From: a bacterium
GTDB taxonomy: Bacteria; Actinomycetota; Acidimicrobiia; Spongiisociales; Spongiisociaceae
Assembly (NCBI GenBank): GCA_028820935.1
Contig: JAPPHZ010000009.1
Coordinates: 62,001 to 126,000, forward strand
Direction: 5' to 3'
DNA length: 64,000 nt
Part shown: positions 1 through 7,456 of the stretch, piece by piece
Layout: each line of letters starts with the position of its first letter
How positions within the stretch are numbered: the first letter of the stretch is position 1
Translations under genes and position numbers: made by a program
Notes under the pieces: model-generated
Database searches by the model: none
The model's input: the letters and a program-made list of their open reading frames with translations, nothing else
What the model was told of the DNA's origin: nothing

Positions 1-1
1 G

Positions 2-1237
2 CCTTTCGCCTACTGGGAAGTGCCGGACCGGGGCCTCGCCATGGCCGCCGCCGGTGAGGCGCACGTCATCCGGACCCCGGCGGACGCCGCACGCTTCGGC
101 ACCGCCTCGGCCGCCGTGCGGGACCTCGCGAGCCGGACCCACCAGGCGGCGCTCGACGGAGCAGAGCGGGCGCCGCTCCTGGTCGGGGGCTTCTCGTTCG
201 CGCCGTGCGGCGCCTGGCCGGGATTCCCGGCGGGGCGTCTCGTGCTTCCCCAGCTGGCCTACATCCAGCGGGACCCCGGCAACCGGGTGTGGATGGCGGC
301 AACCGAGGTTCTCGCCGGCGCGGATCCGGCCGCGGTCGCCGGCAGGCTGATGGCGCGGATCCGGTCCGCCCGCCGCATGGCGCCGGCGCCGGTCGCTCCC
401 GGGGTGACGGACCACCGGCGCGCCCGCGACATCGACCTGAGCGATCCGGGATACCTGGCCGGCGCCGGGGACGCGATCCGGTTGATCCGCGACGGAGACC
501 TGACGAAGGTGACCCTGGCCCGCAGGCTGGATGTCGGTCACCGGCCGGATCTCGGCCCATTCCTCGCCTCCCTGCGCCGGATCCACGGCGGCTGCGTCAT
601 CTTCGCGTTCGCCCGACCCGGAGGCGCGGTGTTCTGTGGCGCCACTCCCGAGCTGCTGGCTCGGGTCGAAGGATTGACGGTCAGGACGCTCGCCCTGGCC
701 GGAACCGCGCCGCGGGGCTCGTCCGGGTCGGAGGACCGGCGCCTGGCCCGCCTCCTCCTGTCCGATTCGAAGGAACTCGAGGAACACGCCCACGTCCGCT
801 CCGAGCTCATGAGCCGGCTGTCGGACCGGGGTTTCGCGCTGGACCCCCCGGAACGGATCGCCGTGCTCGAGTTGCCCGGCATCCTCCATCTCGCCACCCC
901 GATCAGCGCGGTGGCGCCGGTCGGAACCGGCGTTCTGGACGTGGTGGGATCCCTCCACCCCACACCGGCAGTGGGCGGCCTGCCCCGGGACCGGGCCACG
1001 AACTGGATCACGGCCCGCGAGCCCTTCGACCGCGGTTGGTACGCCGGGCCGGTGGGCTTCTGCGACCTGTCCGGTAACGGGGAGTTCCATACCGCCCTGC
1101 GGTCCTGCCTGATCGAAGGCGACCGGACCAGCCTCTTCGCAGGCGCAGGTATCGTCTCGGCATCGCAACCGGAGAAGGAACTCCTGGAGACCGATCTGAA
1201 GCTGGGAGCGCTGCTCCCGTCTCTCACTCCGGTATGA
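2..1237 (+). CDS. menF: Isochorismate synthase (MenF/EntC family), 5' end outside window
   Basis: Converts chorismate to isochorismate, the first committed step of menaquinone synthesis. The reading frame is open to the left window edge, and the residues before the first possible start (PFAYWE, then GTG at 20) still look like family sequence, so the true start lies upstream. Visible family motifs are the KVTLARR strand with the general-base lysine (about residue 163 counted from the GTG at 20), GATPELLARVEG, the ALAGTAPRG loop, DSKELEEHAHV, and the C-terminal block WYAGPVGF...GAGIV. About 411 residues are visible, close to full family length (about 400-450). Its stop overlaps the start of menD by 4 bp (ATGA), so the two are translationally coupled. 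A salicylate or siderophore isochorismate synthase is possible, but the menD neighbour favours menaquinone. Confidence 0.93.
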   Translation, partial: PFAYWEVPDRGLAMAAAGEAHVIRTPADAARFGTASAAVRDLASRTHQAALDGAERAPLLVGGFSFAPCGAWPGFPAGRLVLPQLAYIQRDPGNRVWMAATEVLAGADPAAVAGRLMARIRSARRMAPAPVAPGVTDHRRARDIDLSDPGYLAGAGDAIRLIRDGDLTKVTLARRLDVGHRPDLGPFLASLRRIHGGCVIFAFARPGGAVFCGATPELLARVEGLTVRTLALAGTAPRGSSGSEDRRLARLLLSDSKELEEHAHVRSELMSRLSDRGFALDPPERIAVLELPGILHLATPISAVAPVGTGVLDVVGSLHPTPAVGGLPRDRATNWITAREPFDRGWYAGPVGFCDLSGNGEFHTALRSCLIEGDRTSLFAGAGIVSASQPEKELLETDLKLGALLPSLTPV

Positions 1238-2919
1238 CCGATCACCGGCGGCGAGCCTACGCCACCGCCGACACCCTGGCTGCCGCCCTGGTCGAGGGAG
1301 GCGTGGCCGGGGTGATCATCTCTCCGGGTTCCCGTTGCACACCACTGGCGCTGGCTGTGAGCGACGGTGGCCCGCCCTCCGAGGTGGTGCTCGATGAGCG
1401 CTCCGCCGGGTTCACGGCCCTGGGATTGGCCAGGGCGACCGGCAAGCCGGCCGCGGTGATCTGCACCTCCGGTTCGGCAGCCGCCAACTACCTACCGGCC
1501 GTGGTGGAGGCCGACCGGGGCCGCGTACCGCTGGTGGTCGTCACCGCCGACCGTCCGCCCGGTTTCCTCGATCGCGACGCTCCCCAGACCATCGACCAGA
1601 TCGGGCTCTACGGCTCGGCGGTGCGCGCCTCCGCCAACCTTCCGGTGGCGCACGAGAGTGATCGCGAGTGGACAGCCGGTGAGGTGCTCCGGGTGCTGGG
1701 GGCCGCCTACCCGCCCAACGCCGGCCCCGTTCATCTGAACGTCCCGTTCGACAAGCCCCTGGAGCCACCGGAGTGGCGCGACACCGCACCGTCGTTCGAG
1801 ATGTCGCTCCCCGAATCCCGGGACGAGAGGGTGCTCGGGCCGTCGGTGGAGACGCTGGAAGGTTTCATGGACCGGGCCGATAACGGCGTAATGGTGGTGG
1901 GTCCCAGACAGACCGGGCAGGCCGAGCGGGACGCCGTTTATCGATTGGCGGCGCGGTCCGGATGGCCGATCCTGGCCGACGGGATGTCGGGACTGCGCAG
2001 CTGCGTCGGAGAGAACCTGGTGACCACCGGTGACGTGCTGGTCGGGGACCGGAGCTTCGCAGCCCTCCACACCCCCGACGCGGTACTCCGGATCGGCGCC
2101 ATGCCCACGGGCACCATCACCCAGAACTGGCTGGAAGGGCTCCGTGCACCCGAGATCGTCCTGGATCCGGACTTCCGGTGGCGGGCCTCCGGCCCAGAAG
2201 CGGTCCTGCGCGATCCGATCGCGCCGCTCGTGGATCGAGTGTCGCCCTCACAGCAGGACGGCATCTGGACCCGTGCCTGGCGATCTGCAGAGCTGCGGGT
2301 TCGCGAGCGGCGCCGCTACGAGCGCACCCACCACCCGGACACGGAGCTTGCGCTGACCGCGGAGGTACTCGACAACGAAGCCCTGGTCTGGGCGGGTTCC
2401 AGCATGCCGGTGCGCCATGTGAACGCCATGCTGGAGCCGGGCTGCGGGGCCGCCGTGCTCGGCAACCGGGGTGCGTGCGGGATCGACGGTGCGCTGGCGT
2501 CGGCTGCCGGCGCCGCGCTGGGTTTCGGAAAGCGGGTCACCGCCCTGCTGGGGGACCTGACCTTCCTCCACGATGTCGGGTCGCTGGCCGCGGCCCGATC
2601 GCTGGGGGTGGACCTGTCGATCGTCGTGCTGGACAACGGGGGAGGCGCCATCTTCGAGATGCTCCCCTACCTACGATCCCTCCGGGAGTCCGGCGCGGAG
2701 GCTGCCTACCAGCAGGCTCGGGAACTCTTCGTCACCCCCCACGACCAGGACTTGGTGGCCGTGGCCGGCGGATTCGGCGTAGCGGCCGAACGTATCGGGC
2801 CCACCGAGATGGTGGGGGCGCTACGAAGGGCAAGGTTGCGACCCGGTGTGAGCGTGCTGGTTGTAAAAACCGACCCCGAGGCCATGTTCACCGCCTACCG
2901 CCGCCTCTACCGAACCTGA
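1234..2919 (+). CDS. menD: SEPHCHC synthase MenD
   Basis: 2-succinyl-5-enolpyruvyl-6-hydroxy-3-cyclohexene-1-carboxylate synthase, a ThDP-dependent enzyme joining isochorismate and 2-oxoglutarate in menaquinone synthesis. The 561-residue length is normal for MenD. The N-terminal pyrimidine-binding domain starts with the signature ISPGSRCTPLALA (about residues 29-41) and contains the LDERSAGFTALGLA motif with the ThDP-activating glutamate. The C-terminal PP domain carries GDLTFLHDVGSLAAA and VVLDNGGGAIFEMLP, the MenD form of the ThDP/Mg motif. The start ATG overlaps the menF stop by 4 bp. The stop codon lies inside the first arm of a short direct repeat (see 2915-2981). No unusual residues were noted. 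Confidence 0.96.
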   Translation: MTDHRRRAYATADTLAAALVEGGVAGVIISPGSRCTPLALAVSDGGPPSEVVLDERSAGFTALGLARATGKPAAVICTSGSAAANYLPAVVEADRGRVPLVVVTADRPPGFLDRDAPQTIDQIGLYGSAVRASANLPVAHESDREWTAGEVLRVLGAAYPPNAGPVHLNVPFDKPLEPPEWRDTAPSFEMSLPESRDERVLGPSVETLEGFMDRADNGVMVVGPRQTGQAERDAVYRLAARSGWPILADGMSGLRSCVGENLVTTGDVLVGDRSFAALHTPDAVLRIGAMPTGTITQNWLEGLRAPEIVLDPDFRWRASGPEAVLRDPIAPLVDRVSPSQQDGIWTRAWRSAELRVRERRRYERTHHPDTELALTAEVLDNEALVWAGSSMPVRHVNAMLEPGCGAAVLGNRGACGIDGALASAAGAALGFGKRVTALLGDLTFLHDVGSLAAARSLGVDLSIVVLDNGGGAIFEMLPYLRSLRESGAEAAYQQARELFVTPHDQDLVAVAGGFGVAAERIGPTEMVGALRRARLRPGVSVLVVKTDPEAMFTAYRRLYRT

Positions 2920-2981
2920 GGATCAGAACGCCATAAACGGTGCCCTGTTCCTGAGGATCAGGGCGTCAAATATGACGTTCT
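2915..2981. repeat. Nested direct and inverted repeat at the menD 3' end
   Basis: CCTGAGGATCAG occurs exactly at 2915-2926 and again at 2950-2961, and the similarity continues to 15 of 18 bases. Superimposed on this, AGAACGCCATA (2925-2935) pairs with TATGACGTTCT (2971-2981) with one mismatch, and TGCCCTG (2941-2947) pairs with CAGGGCG (2959-2965) counting one G-T pair. The result is a two-tier imperfect hairpin just after the menD stop, whose TGA lies in the first direct-repeat arm. It could be a terminator without a T-tract or the remnant of a small palindromic element. Confidence 0.5.
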
Positions 2982-3354
2982 CTGCCCAAAGTTCGAGAAG
3001 TCGCGAAATCCGATGCTCCGCATCGGGCCCTCCCCCGCCACCACCTGTCCTGGTTCGGAGCGTGGCCGGCCATGCCCGGCTGGATGCCGGGATCGGCGGT
3101 TCGCTCCACGAAGCCCCGTATGTTCCCTCCGGACCGGCCGTTCCGATCGGTACACGCATCAGCCGGTGTAGGTGCTTGGCGAAAGTCAACGTATCGAAGG
3201 GGTATGACAAATACGTGTGATCCGTCCGATCCACCGAGGAATCGCCACCGGCGCGGTCACGAGATCGTGCGGTATGGGAGCGGAAAGCTGCCTGCACGGG
3301 CCAGTGTGGTCCGTGAAGGCCGTCACCGACAGAGACCGACCAGCGATTCGTCAC
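2982..3354. other. Non-coding stretch between menD and the MBL hydrolase
   Basis: No convincing gene is seen on either strand. All ORFs here are short, proline/arginine-rich and lack family motifs. One minus-strand frame around 3140-3210 reads YPFDTLTFAKHLHRL, which resembles the N-terminus of DUF1640/CCDC90-like small coiled-coil proteins, but the rest of that frame does not continue the resemblance. It may be a decayed gene or chance. No hairpin stronger than the one at 2915-2981 was noticed. Confidence 0.5.
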
Positions 3355-3360
3355 TAGAGT
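3355..3360 (+). promoter_or_regulatory. -10 box of a probable leaderless promoter for the MBL hydrolase
   Basis: TAGAGT ends exactly 7 nt before the ATG at 3368 (spacer CGCCGCC), and no Shine-Dalgarno sequence is present. This matches the spacing seen before 6365, 10901 and 31875, so transcription probably starts at the ATG. No good -35 is visible 16-18 bp upstream. Confidence 0.45.
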
Positions 3361-3367
3361 CGCCGCC

Positions 3368-3985
3368 ATGAGTTGGACCTTCGACAACGGCACCATCCTG
3401 ACCAAAGCGGCCCTGGTGGGCGAGTACGCCAACAATGCCTTCGTGGTGGCCTGCGCCCGGACCGGTCACGGAGTGATCATCGACGCCGCCGCCGAACCGG
3501 ATCGGATCCTTGAGCTGGCCGACGGCGTGGAGGTGGAGGCATTGCTCACCACCCATGGCCACTACGACCATCTGAGAGCCGTCGCACCGGTGGTCGAGGC
3601 CCTCGGCGTGCCGTTCCTCCTCCACCCTGCCGACCACGAGTTGGCGGAGCGGACCACTCGGGTCACTCCGACACCGTTGCGCGACGGGGAAGTGATCCCT
3701 CTGGGCGAGACCAGCCTGCTGACCCTGCATACACCCGGCCACACTCCCGGATCGGTGTGCTTCCTCAGCCCGGGTGTGCTCTTCTCGGGGGACACCCTGT
3801 TCCCGGGCGGCCCGGGCGCCACCGAGTACGAGGGTGGGGATTTCGACGAGATCATCAAGAGCATCAAGGACCGGCTGTTCACCCTTGACGAGTGCACCGA
3901 CGTCTACCCGGGGCACGGTCCGACCAAGACCACCATCGGGACCGAGAAGCCGGAGCTGCCCGAGTGGATCGCCCGAGGCTGGTAG
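3368..3985 (+). CDS. Metallo-beta-lactamase-fold hydrolase (glyoxalase II-like)
   Basis: Small (205-residue) single-domain MBL-fold protein, probably a hydroxyacylglutathione-hydrolase-like thioesterase; in an actinobacterium the thiol partner may be mycothiol. Binuclear metal motifs appear in order: THGHYDHL (HxHxDH with Tyr replacing the second-shell residue, about residues 59-66), HTPGHTPGS in the middle, SGDTLFPGG with the bridging aspartate, and YPGHGPTKT at the C-terminus. Length and motif order fit the glyoxalase II/YcbL group rather than RNase Z or beta-lactamase. It is a single gene converging on the fur-like gene. The ATG has no Shine-Dalgarno and is probably leaderless. The exact thioester substrate cannot be read from sequence. 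Confidence 0.85.
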   Translation: MSWTFDNGTILTKAALVGEYANNAFVVACARTGHGVIIDAAAEPDRILELADGVEVEALLTTHGHYDHLRAVAPVVEALGVPFLLHPADHELAERTTRVTPTPLRDGEVIPLGETSLLTLHTPGHTPGSVCFLSPGVLFSGDTLFPGGPGATEYEGGDFDEIIKSIKDRLFTLDECTDVYPGHGPTKTTIGTEKPELPEWIARGW

Positions 3986-4015
3986 CCGGCATACAGTAGA
4001 GCCAATCCCCGGCTA
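3983..4015. terminator. Inverted repeat between convergent genes
   Basis: TAGCCGG (3983-3989, containing the MBL stop) pairs perfectly with CCGGCTA (4009-4015) across a 19-nt loop, in the 38-bp gap between the convergent MBL and Fur genes. It could act as a weak bidirectional terminator. There is no T-tract. Confidence 0.35.
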
Positions 4016-4023
4016 GGGCCGCG

Positions 4024-4500
4024 CTAACCGCTTCCCCTTGGATGGGGATGGTCGTCCTGCGGGCCGCACTCCCTGCAGGATCCCACGATTGCGAAGTGAT
4101 GTGGGCTGGTGTGGAAACCGTACTTGCTGAGGAAGAGCTCGTAGAGGGGCGCGACCTCCGTGTGAGGTACCTCGATGGTTCTGCCGCAGGCTTCGCACAC
4201 GAGATGTTCGTGGTCGTGGTCGAGCGTGATGTGCCATCTTCCCGACCGCCCGCTGCCCAGTGAGATGTGGTGAACCAGCCCGATCCGGGCCAGATCGTCG
4301 AGGATCCGGTAGACGGTCGACGCTTCTATCCGGCCCGTGGTCTCCTGAACGTGATCGATGATCAGCCGTGCGCTGACGAAAGGTTCTTCGCTCGACGCCA
4401 GGGCGCGAAGCACGGCCCTTCTCGGAAGGGTGAGGCGGAGTCCGGCTTCGCGGAGCCGCTCTATGAGTAGGTCCTCGGTCAGGATGACTTCGTTCGACAT
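4024..4500 (-). CDS. Fur-family metal-responsive transcriptional regulator
   Basis: A 158-residue Fur/Zur/PerR-type repressor. The N-terminal winged helix runs to about residue 85 and includes LREAGLRLTLPRRAVLRAL and the recognition helix in RIEASTVYRILDDLARIGLV. The dimerisation/metal domain shows the histidine-rich HITLDHDHEHLVCEACG segment, then SCREC near the C-terminus. The two CxxC pairs are the structural zinc site of the family. Which metal it senses (Fe, Zn, Mn or peroxide via Fe) cannot be assigned. The tail QDDHPHPRG adds further histidines. It is a single gene with its own promoter (4546-4574) and no obvious target operon next to it. Confidence 0.9.
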   Translation of the reverse strand: MSNEVILTEDLLIERLREAGLRLTLPRRAVLRALASSEEPFVSARLIIDHVQETTGRIEASTVYRILDDLARIGLVHHISLGSGRSGRWHITLDHDHEHLVCEACGRTIEVPHTEVAPLYELFLSKYGFHTSPHHFAIVGSCRECGPQDDHPHPRGSG

Positions 4501-4545
4501 GTGGAGGCCCCACGCTGTAGCAAATGCATGCTCGAGCCAGTTGTG

Positions 4546-4574
4546 ATTCTATGTCATCTGGGTGGTCTTACCAA
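4546..4574 (-). promoter_or_regulatory. Sigma-70-type promoter of the fur-like gene
   Basis: Read on the minus strand: TTGGTA (4574-4569), a 17-bp spacer, then TAGAAT (4551-4546). The predicted start is near 4539, giving an mRNA leader of about 40 nt before the ATG at 4500. The leader contains the self-complementary AGCATGC near 4526-4532, which may be an autoregulatory half-site. Confidence 0.55.
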
Positions 4575-4944
4575 CTGTGCCTCCTGTCCGGCTCTCCTAA
4601 CGACAACGACCACAAATGTGCTTGTCAGGGAAAGACCACCGCCACGGCTGCAGTCACGACGGTCACGAAGGGGACTGGCTCCGTCCCCGGGCACCGGTGA
4701 ATTGCCTGGCACGCTGTGGCCTGTCTACGAAACGACCAGGCGTGCCCTGGCGGCATACCACACCGCCGCTCCACAGACAGGCGGCTAGACTGCTCGCCAG
4801 ACCGGACGGAAAGGCGCGACCAGCCTAGGCGGGCCAATTCCCCTCACGGTCCACAAGATGACCACTTGCTCTCCGAGTTCCAGTGACCACTCTGGAGCCG
4901 GGAGGTATCCCCCAACCTCGATGGTGGGGAGAAACGGAGCAGCC
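4575..4944. other. Intergenic stretch upstream of panB
   Basis: No gene is supported. It holds a perfect 6-bp hairpin GGGGAC (4670-4675)/GTCCCC (4685-4690), a near-perfect pair GCCTGGCACGC (4706-4716)/GCGTGCCCTGGC (4742-4753), and a short copy of the dispersed palindromic repeat (4718-4784). Short ORFs here lack motifs. The panB promoter could not be placed with confidence. Confidence 0.5.
4718..4784. repeat. Short, internally deleted copy of the dispersed palindromic repeat
   Basis: Terminal inverted repeats GCCTGTCT (4721-4728) and AGACAGGC (4777-4784) are perfect. The right end (GGCATACCAC, then CTCCACAG) closely matches the right ends of the copies at 20715-20874 and 49417-49579. The roughly 90-bp middle section of those copies is missing. 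It is best read as a deletion derivative of the same family. Confidence 0.6.
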
Positions 4945-5850
4945 ATGTCGAACGCTAAGTCGGATCATCCGCCAGCCGCCATCCGCAAGAAGGTGAACGC
5001 GCCTGCAGTGCGGGCCCGGAAGGGCGGGAAGCCGCTGACGATGTTGACCGCCTACGACTTCCCCGGCGGCAAGGTGGCGGATCAGGCCGGGGTCGACATC
5101 ATCCTGGTGGGCGACTCGGTGGCCAACGTGGTTCTCGGATACGAGACCACCAACGAGGTGACGCTCGACGACATGATCCACCACACGGCCGCGGTAGCGC
5201 GAGCCCGTCCCGGTGCCCTGCTGGTGGCGGACATGCCGTGGATGACCTTCCATGTCAGCCCTGAGGAGACCCTGCGCAACGCCGCCCGCCTCGTCCGGGA
5301 GGGCGGGGCCGAGGCCGTCAAGCTCGAAGGCGGCACGACCCGGGTCGAGATGATCCGCAAGTTGGTGTCGGCCGAGATCCCGGTAATGGGACACATCGGG
5401 CTGACCCCCCAATCGGTCCACGCCGCCGGCGGGTACCGTATCCAGGGGAGAAGGTTGGAGGACGCCAGGCGGCTGATAGAGGACGCCCTGGCCCTTGAGG
5501 AGGCGGGTGTGTTCGCCGTGGTCTTGGAGGGTGTCCCGGCCATTCTGGCCCAGGCCATCACCCGACGGGTGAGCGTCCCCACCATCGGCATAGGCGCCGG
5601 GCCGGACACCGACGGACAGGTGTTGGTCATGCATGACATGCTCGGCCTCAACTTCGGCCACTACCCCAAGTTCGTCCGGCGCTACGCAGAGCTGTCCAGC
5701 GAGGCCGTGGCAGCAATAGATCGCTGGATCAGGGACGTTCGCCATGGTTCGTTCCCGAGCGAGGAGGAGTCCTACCACATGATCGACGCCGCCGCCTTGG
5801 AGCTGATCGAGGAACCCGCCGGAGCCGACCGGGCCATCGGGCACCGATAA
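4945..5850 (+). CDS. panB: 3-methyl-2-oxobutanoate hydroxymethyltransferase PanB
   Basis: Ketopantoate hydroxymethyltransferase, which transfers a hydroxymethyl group from 5,10-methylene-THF to 2-oxoisovalerate in pantothenate synthesis. The TIM-barrel motifs are clear: LTAYDFPGGKVAD, ILVGDSVANVVLGYETT (Mg ligand Asp), VADMPWMTF, AVKLEGG (Lys and Glu), and PVMGHIGLTPQS. The late TIGIGAGPDTDGQVLVMHDMLG is the family hallmark. The frame is open further upstream, but the ATG at 4945 has a good GGAG (4936-4939) at 5-nt spacing and gives 301 residues, so it is preferred to the ATG at 4858. It is a single gene, with no panC or panD beside it. Confidence 0.95.
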   Translation: MSNAKSDHPPAAIRKKVNAPAVRARKGGKPLTMLTAYDFPGGKVADQAGVDIILVGDSVANVVLGYETTNEVTLDDMIHHTAAVARARPGALLVADMPWMTFHVSPEETLRNAARLVREGGAEAVKLEGGTTRVEMIRKLVSAEIPVMGHIGLTPQSVHAAGGYRIQGRRLEDARRLIEDALALEEAGVFAVVLEGVPAILAQAITRRVSVPTIGIGAGPDTDGQVLVMHDMLGLNFGHYPKFVRRYAELSSEAVAAIDRWIRDVRHGSFPSEEESYHMIDAAALELIEEPAGADRAIGHR

Positions 5851-5958
5851 GACCCGGCAGCGCGTTCGGGGGCCGACCACCGTCAACCTGCTTGCCACTA
5901 CCACTGCGGGAGGGACACCTAGACTTGCCCCATAGGTATCCGGGGCGAAAGGAACGCC

Positions 5959-6246
5959 ATGGACAGTCAGTCTGGAACGCAGGGTCAGGTTGCTCCGGCC
6001 AGCAACGGGATGGCGATCGCCGGCCTGGTGCTCGCCATTTGCGCGGTGGCGCTCTCGTGGTTGCCCGTGGTCAACTTCGCCTGCTGGGTCCTGGGACTGA
6101 TCTTCTCGATCATGGGCCTGAGGAATGCCAACCGTGGAGCACCGTATCGCGGCTTGGCCATCGCCGGGTTGGTGATCTCTCTAGCGGGCATCGTTCTGAT
6201 CGTCGTGTTGATTATCGTCGTAGGACTCGTGGCCGTTGCCGCCTGA
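5959..6246 (+). CDS. Small DUF4190-like membrane protein
   Basis: A 95-residue protein with a polar N-terminal tail (about 16 residues) and two hydrophobic blocks, the first (about 18-55) likely spanning twice. The pattern AIAGLVLAI...VLGLIFSIMGLRNA...RGLAIAGLVIS is typical of DUF4190, a domain common in actinobacterial membrane proteins of unknown role. GAAAGGAAC before the ATG is an adequate ribosome binding site. No functional partner is evident from the neighbours. Confidence 0.75.
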   Translation: MDSQSGTQGQVAPASNGMAIAGLVLAICAVALSWLPVVNFACWVLGLIFSIMGLRNANRGAPYRGLAIAGLVISLAGIVLIVVLIIVVGLVAVAA

Positions 6247-6328
6247 TCGGGTTACAACCCCGCATCGACCAACTCACAGACGACCCGACCCCGACTGTCG
6301 CGCTGCGCGAGAGCGTTGATCAAGGGTC

Positions 6329-6357
6329 TTGAAAGGATCCCCGAAACCACATACGTT
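6329..6357 (+). promoter_or_regulatory. Leaderless promoter: TTGAAA-17-TACGTT
   Basis: TTGAAA (6329-6334), a 17-bp spacer and TACGTT (6352-6357), followed by 7 nt to the ATG at 6365. This is one of the two best-formed leaderless promoters in the window. It also shows that the upstream in-frame TTG at 6329 is part of the -35 box, not a start codon. Confidence 0.6.
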
Positions 6358-6364
6358 GCCCGGC

Positions 6365-6646
6365 ATGGGCAATTGGTCAATCGAAATCAGGGTTCCGAGG
6401 TCCGGTGATGCCGACCTCGACACCGAAGTTCACCGGCGGGCGCTGAGCGAGCTCGAAGGTCAGAGAGTGGGTCGGGAGTTGTACAACCTCCTCCGCAGGA
6501 AGCACCAGGGCTCGTTCCTGAGCCGCGAGGGTGCCAGCGCGGTGTCGACCATCGCCGAGGCCGCCCTGGCCATCACCAGGGCAATGGAGGGCGCGCAGCA
6601 GGGCATCCCGTCCGAGTTGACCGTCATCCTCCACAGGAATCGCTGA
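6365..6646 (+). CDS. Hypothetical small protein
   Basis: Family not recognised. With the ATG at 6365 it is 93 residues, mixed alpha/beta in appearance. It has a beta-like start (NWSIEIRVPRSGDAD), an amphipathic central helix (VHRRALSELEGQRVGRELYNLLRRKHQG), an alanine-rich helix (VSTIAEAALAITRAMEG) and an ending SELTVILHRNR. It has no signal peptide, membrane segment or cysteines. The start is chosen because a TTGAAA/TACGTT promoter ends 7 nt before it and no Shine-Dalgarno exists. It may be transcribed with the HAD gene downstream, but a 60-bp gap separates them. Base composition suggests a real gene. Confidence 0.6.
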   Translation: MGNWSIEIRVPRSGDADLDTEVHRRALSELEGQRVGRELYNLLRRKHQGSFLSREGASAVSTIAEAALAITRAMEGAQQGIPSELTVILHRNR

Positions 6647-6706
6647 GCCGGCCGTGCGAGCGCCTGAACCGGAACCGGCCGAGCCTCCGGTTAACTTGTC
6701 GGCCTG

Positions 6707-7354
6707 ATGGCAGTTGACGCAGTCGCCTTCGACTTCGGAGGGGTGGTTATCCGGACCCCCTTCGAGATGGCGCCCGGGCTGGAGGACCGGCTCGACCTGC
6801 CGCGGGGCAGCATCGATCTGGCCGGTCCCTTCGACCCGGATGCCGATCCTCTCTGGCGGAGATTCCAGGCCGGGGAGTTCACCGAACTCGAATACTGGCA
6901 TCGCCAGGCCGACCGTCACGCCGGGATGATCGGCGCCGGCCCGGACCGCCTGCGCAGCTTCATCGACGCCCTGTTCGACGCACCCCGGGAGGAAGTCATC
7001 CGCCCCAGGACCTGGGAGTTGCGAAGAACCCTGCGCTCCCTGGGGTTACGGGTGGGGGTTCTCACCAACGACCTGAGCCGGTTCCACGACCCGGCCTGGA
7101 TCGAGCGCATGCAAGTACTCGACCGTTTCGATCCCTTCGTCGATCTCTCCAACACCGGCATCCTCAAGCCCGATCCCCGGGGCTACCTGCGCCTGCTGGC
7201 GCGCATGGAACTGCCCGCCCATCGGGTGCTGTTCGTGGACGACCAGCCCGTCAACATCGCCGGTGCCGCGAAGGTGGGCATGCAGACCGTCCACTTCAAC
7301 GTGCTCGACCGACCGGCCTCGATCGGCCGGGTGCTGAGGACGATCGACCTCTAG
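6707..7354 (+). CDS. HAD-superfamily hydrolase
   Basis: A 215-residue haloacid-dehalogenase-like hydrolase, probably a phosphatase. Motif I is FDFGGVV near the N-terminus (nucleophile Asp at about residue 9), motif II is VLTND, motif III is the lysine in LKPDPRGY, and motif IV is FVDDQPVN. The cap looks like the helical C1 type. It is clearly paralogous to the HAD protein at 10947-11597: both continue motif I with TPFE and share an EYW motif. The ATG lacks a Shine-Dalgarno; TAACTT 9 nt upstream might be a leaderless -10. The substrate is unknown. Confidence 0.8.
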   Translation: MAVDAVAFDFGGVVIRTPFEMAPGLEDRLDLPRGSIDLAGPFDPDADPLWRRFQAGEFTELEYWHRQADRHAGMIGAGPDRLRSFIDALFDAPREEVIRPRTWELRRTLRSLGLRVGVLTNDLSRFHDPAWIERMQVLDRFDPFVDLSNTGILKPDPRGYLRLLARMELPAHRVLFVDDQPVNIAGAAKVGMQTVHFNVLDRPASIGRVLRTIDL

Positions 7355-7456
7355 GTCCGCTTTTTCTCAGCGACGCCCTGGAGCGCGGGAACTGTCGATT
7401 CGGCCGGCCGTCTGGATCCTGGTCAGGACTGCGTTGAGCTATAGCCCGCGTGCTCG

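Noticed and set aside
3140-3210. Minus-strand peptide resembling the start of a DUF1640/CCDC90-like gene (FDTLTFAKHL)
   Set aside because: The resemblance covers about ten residues and does not continue in any frame, so a gene or pseudogene call is not justified.
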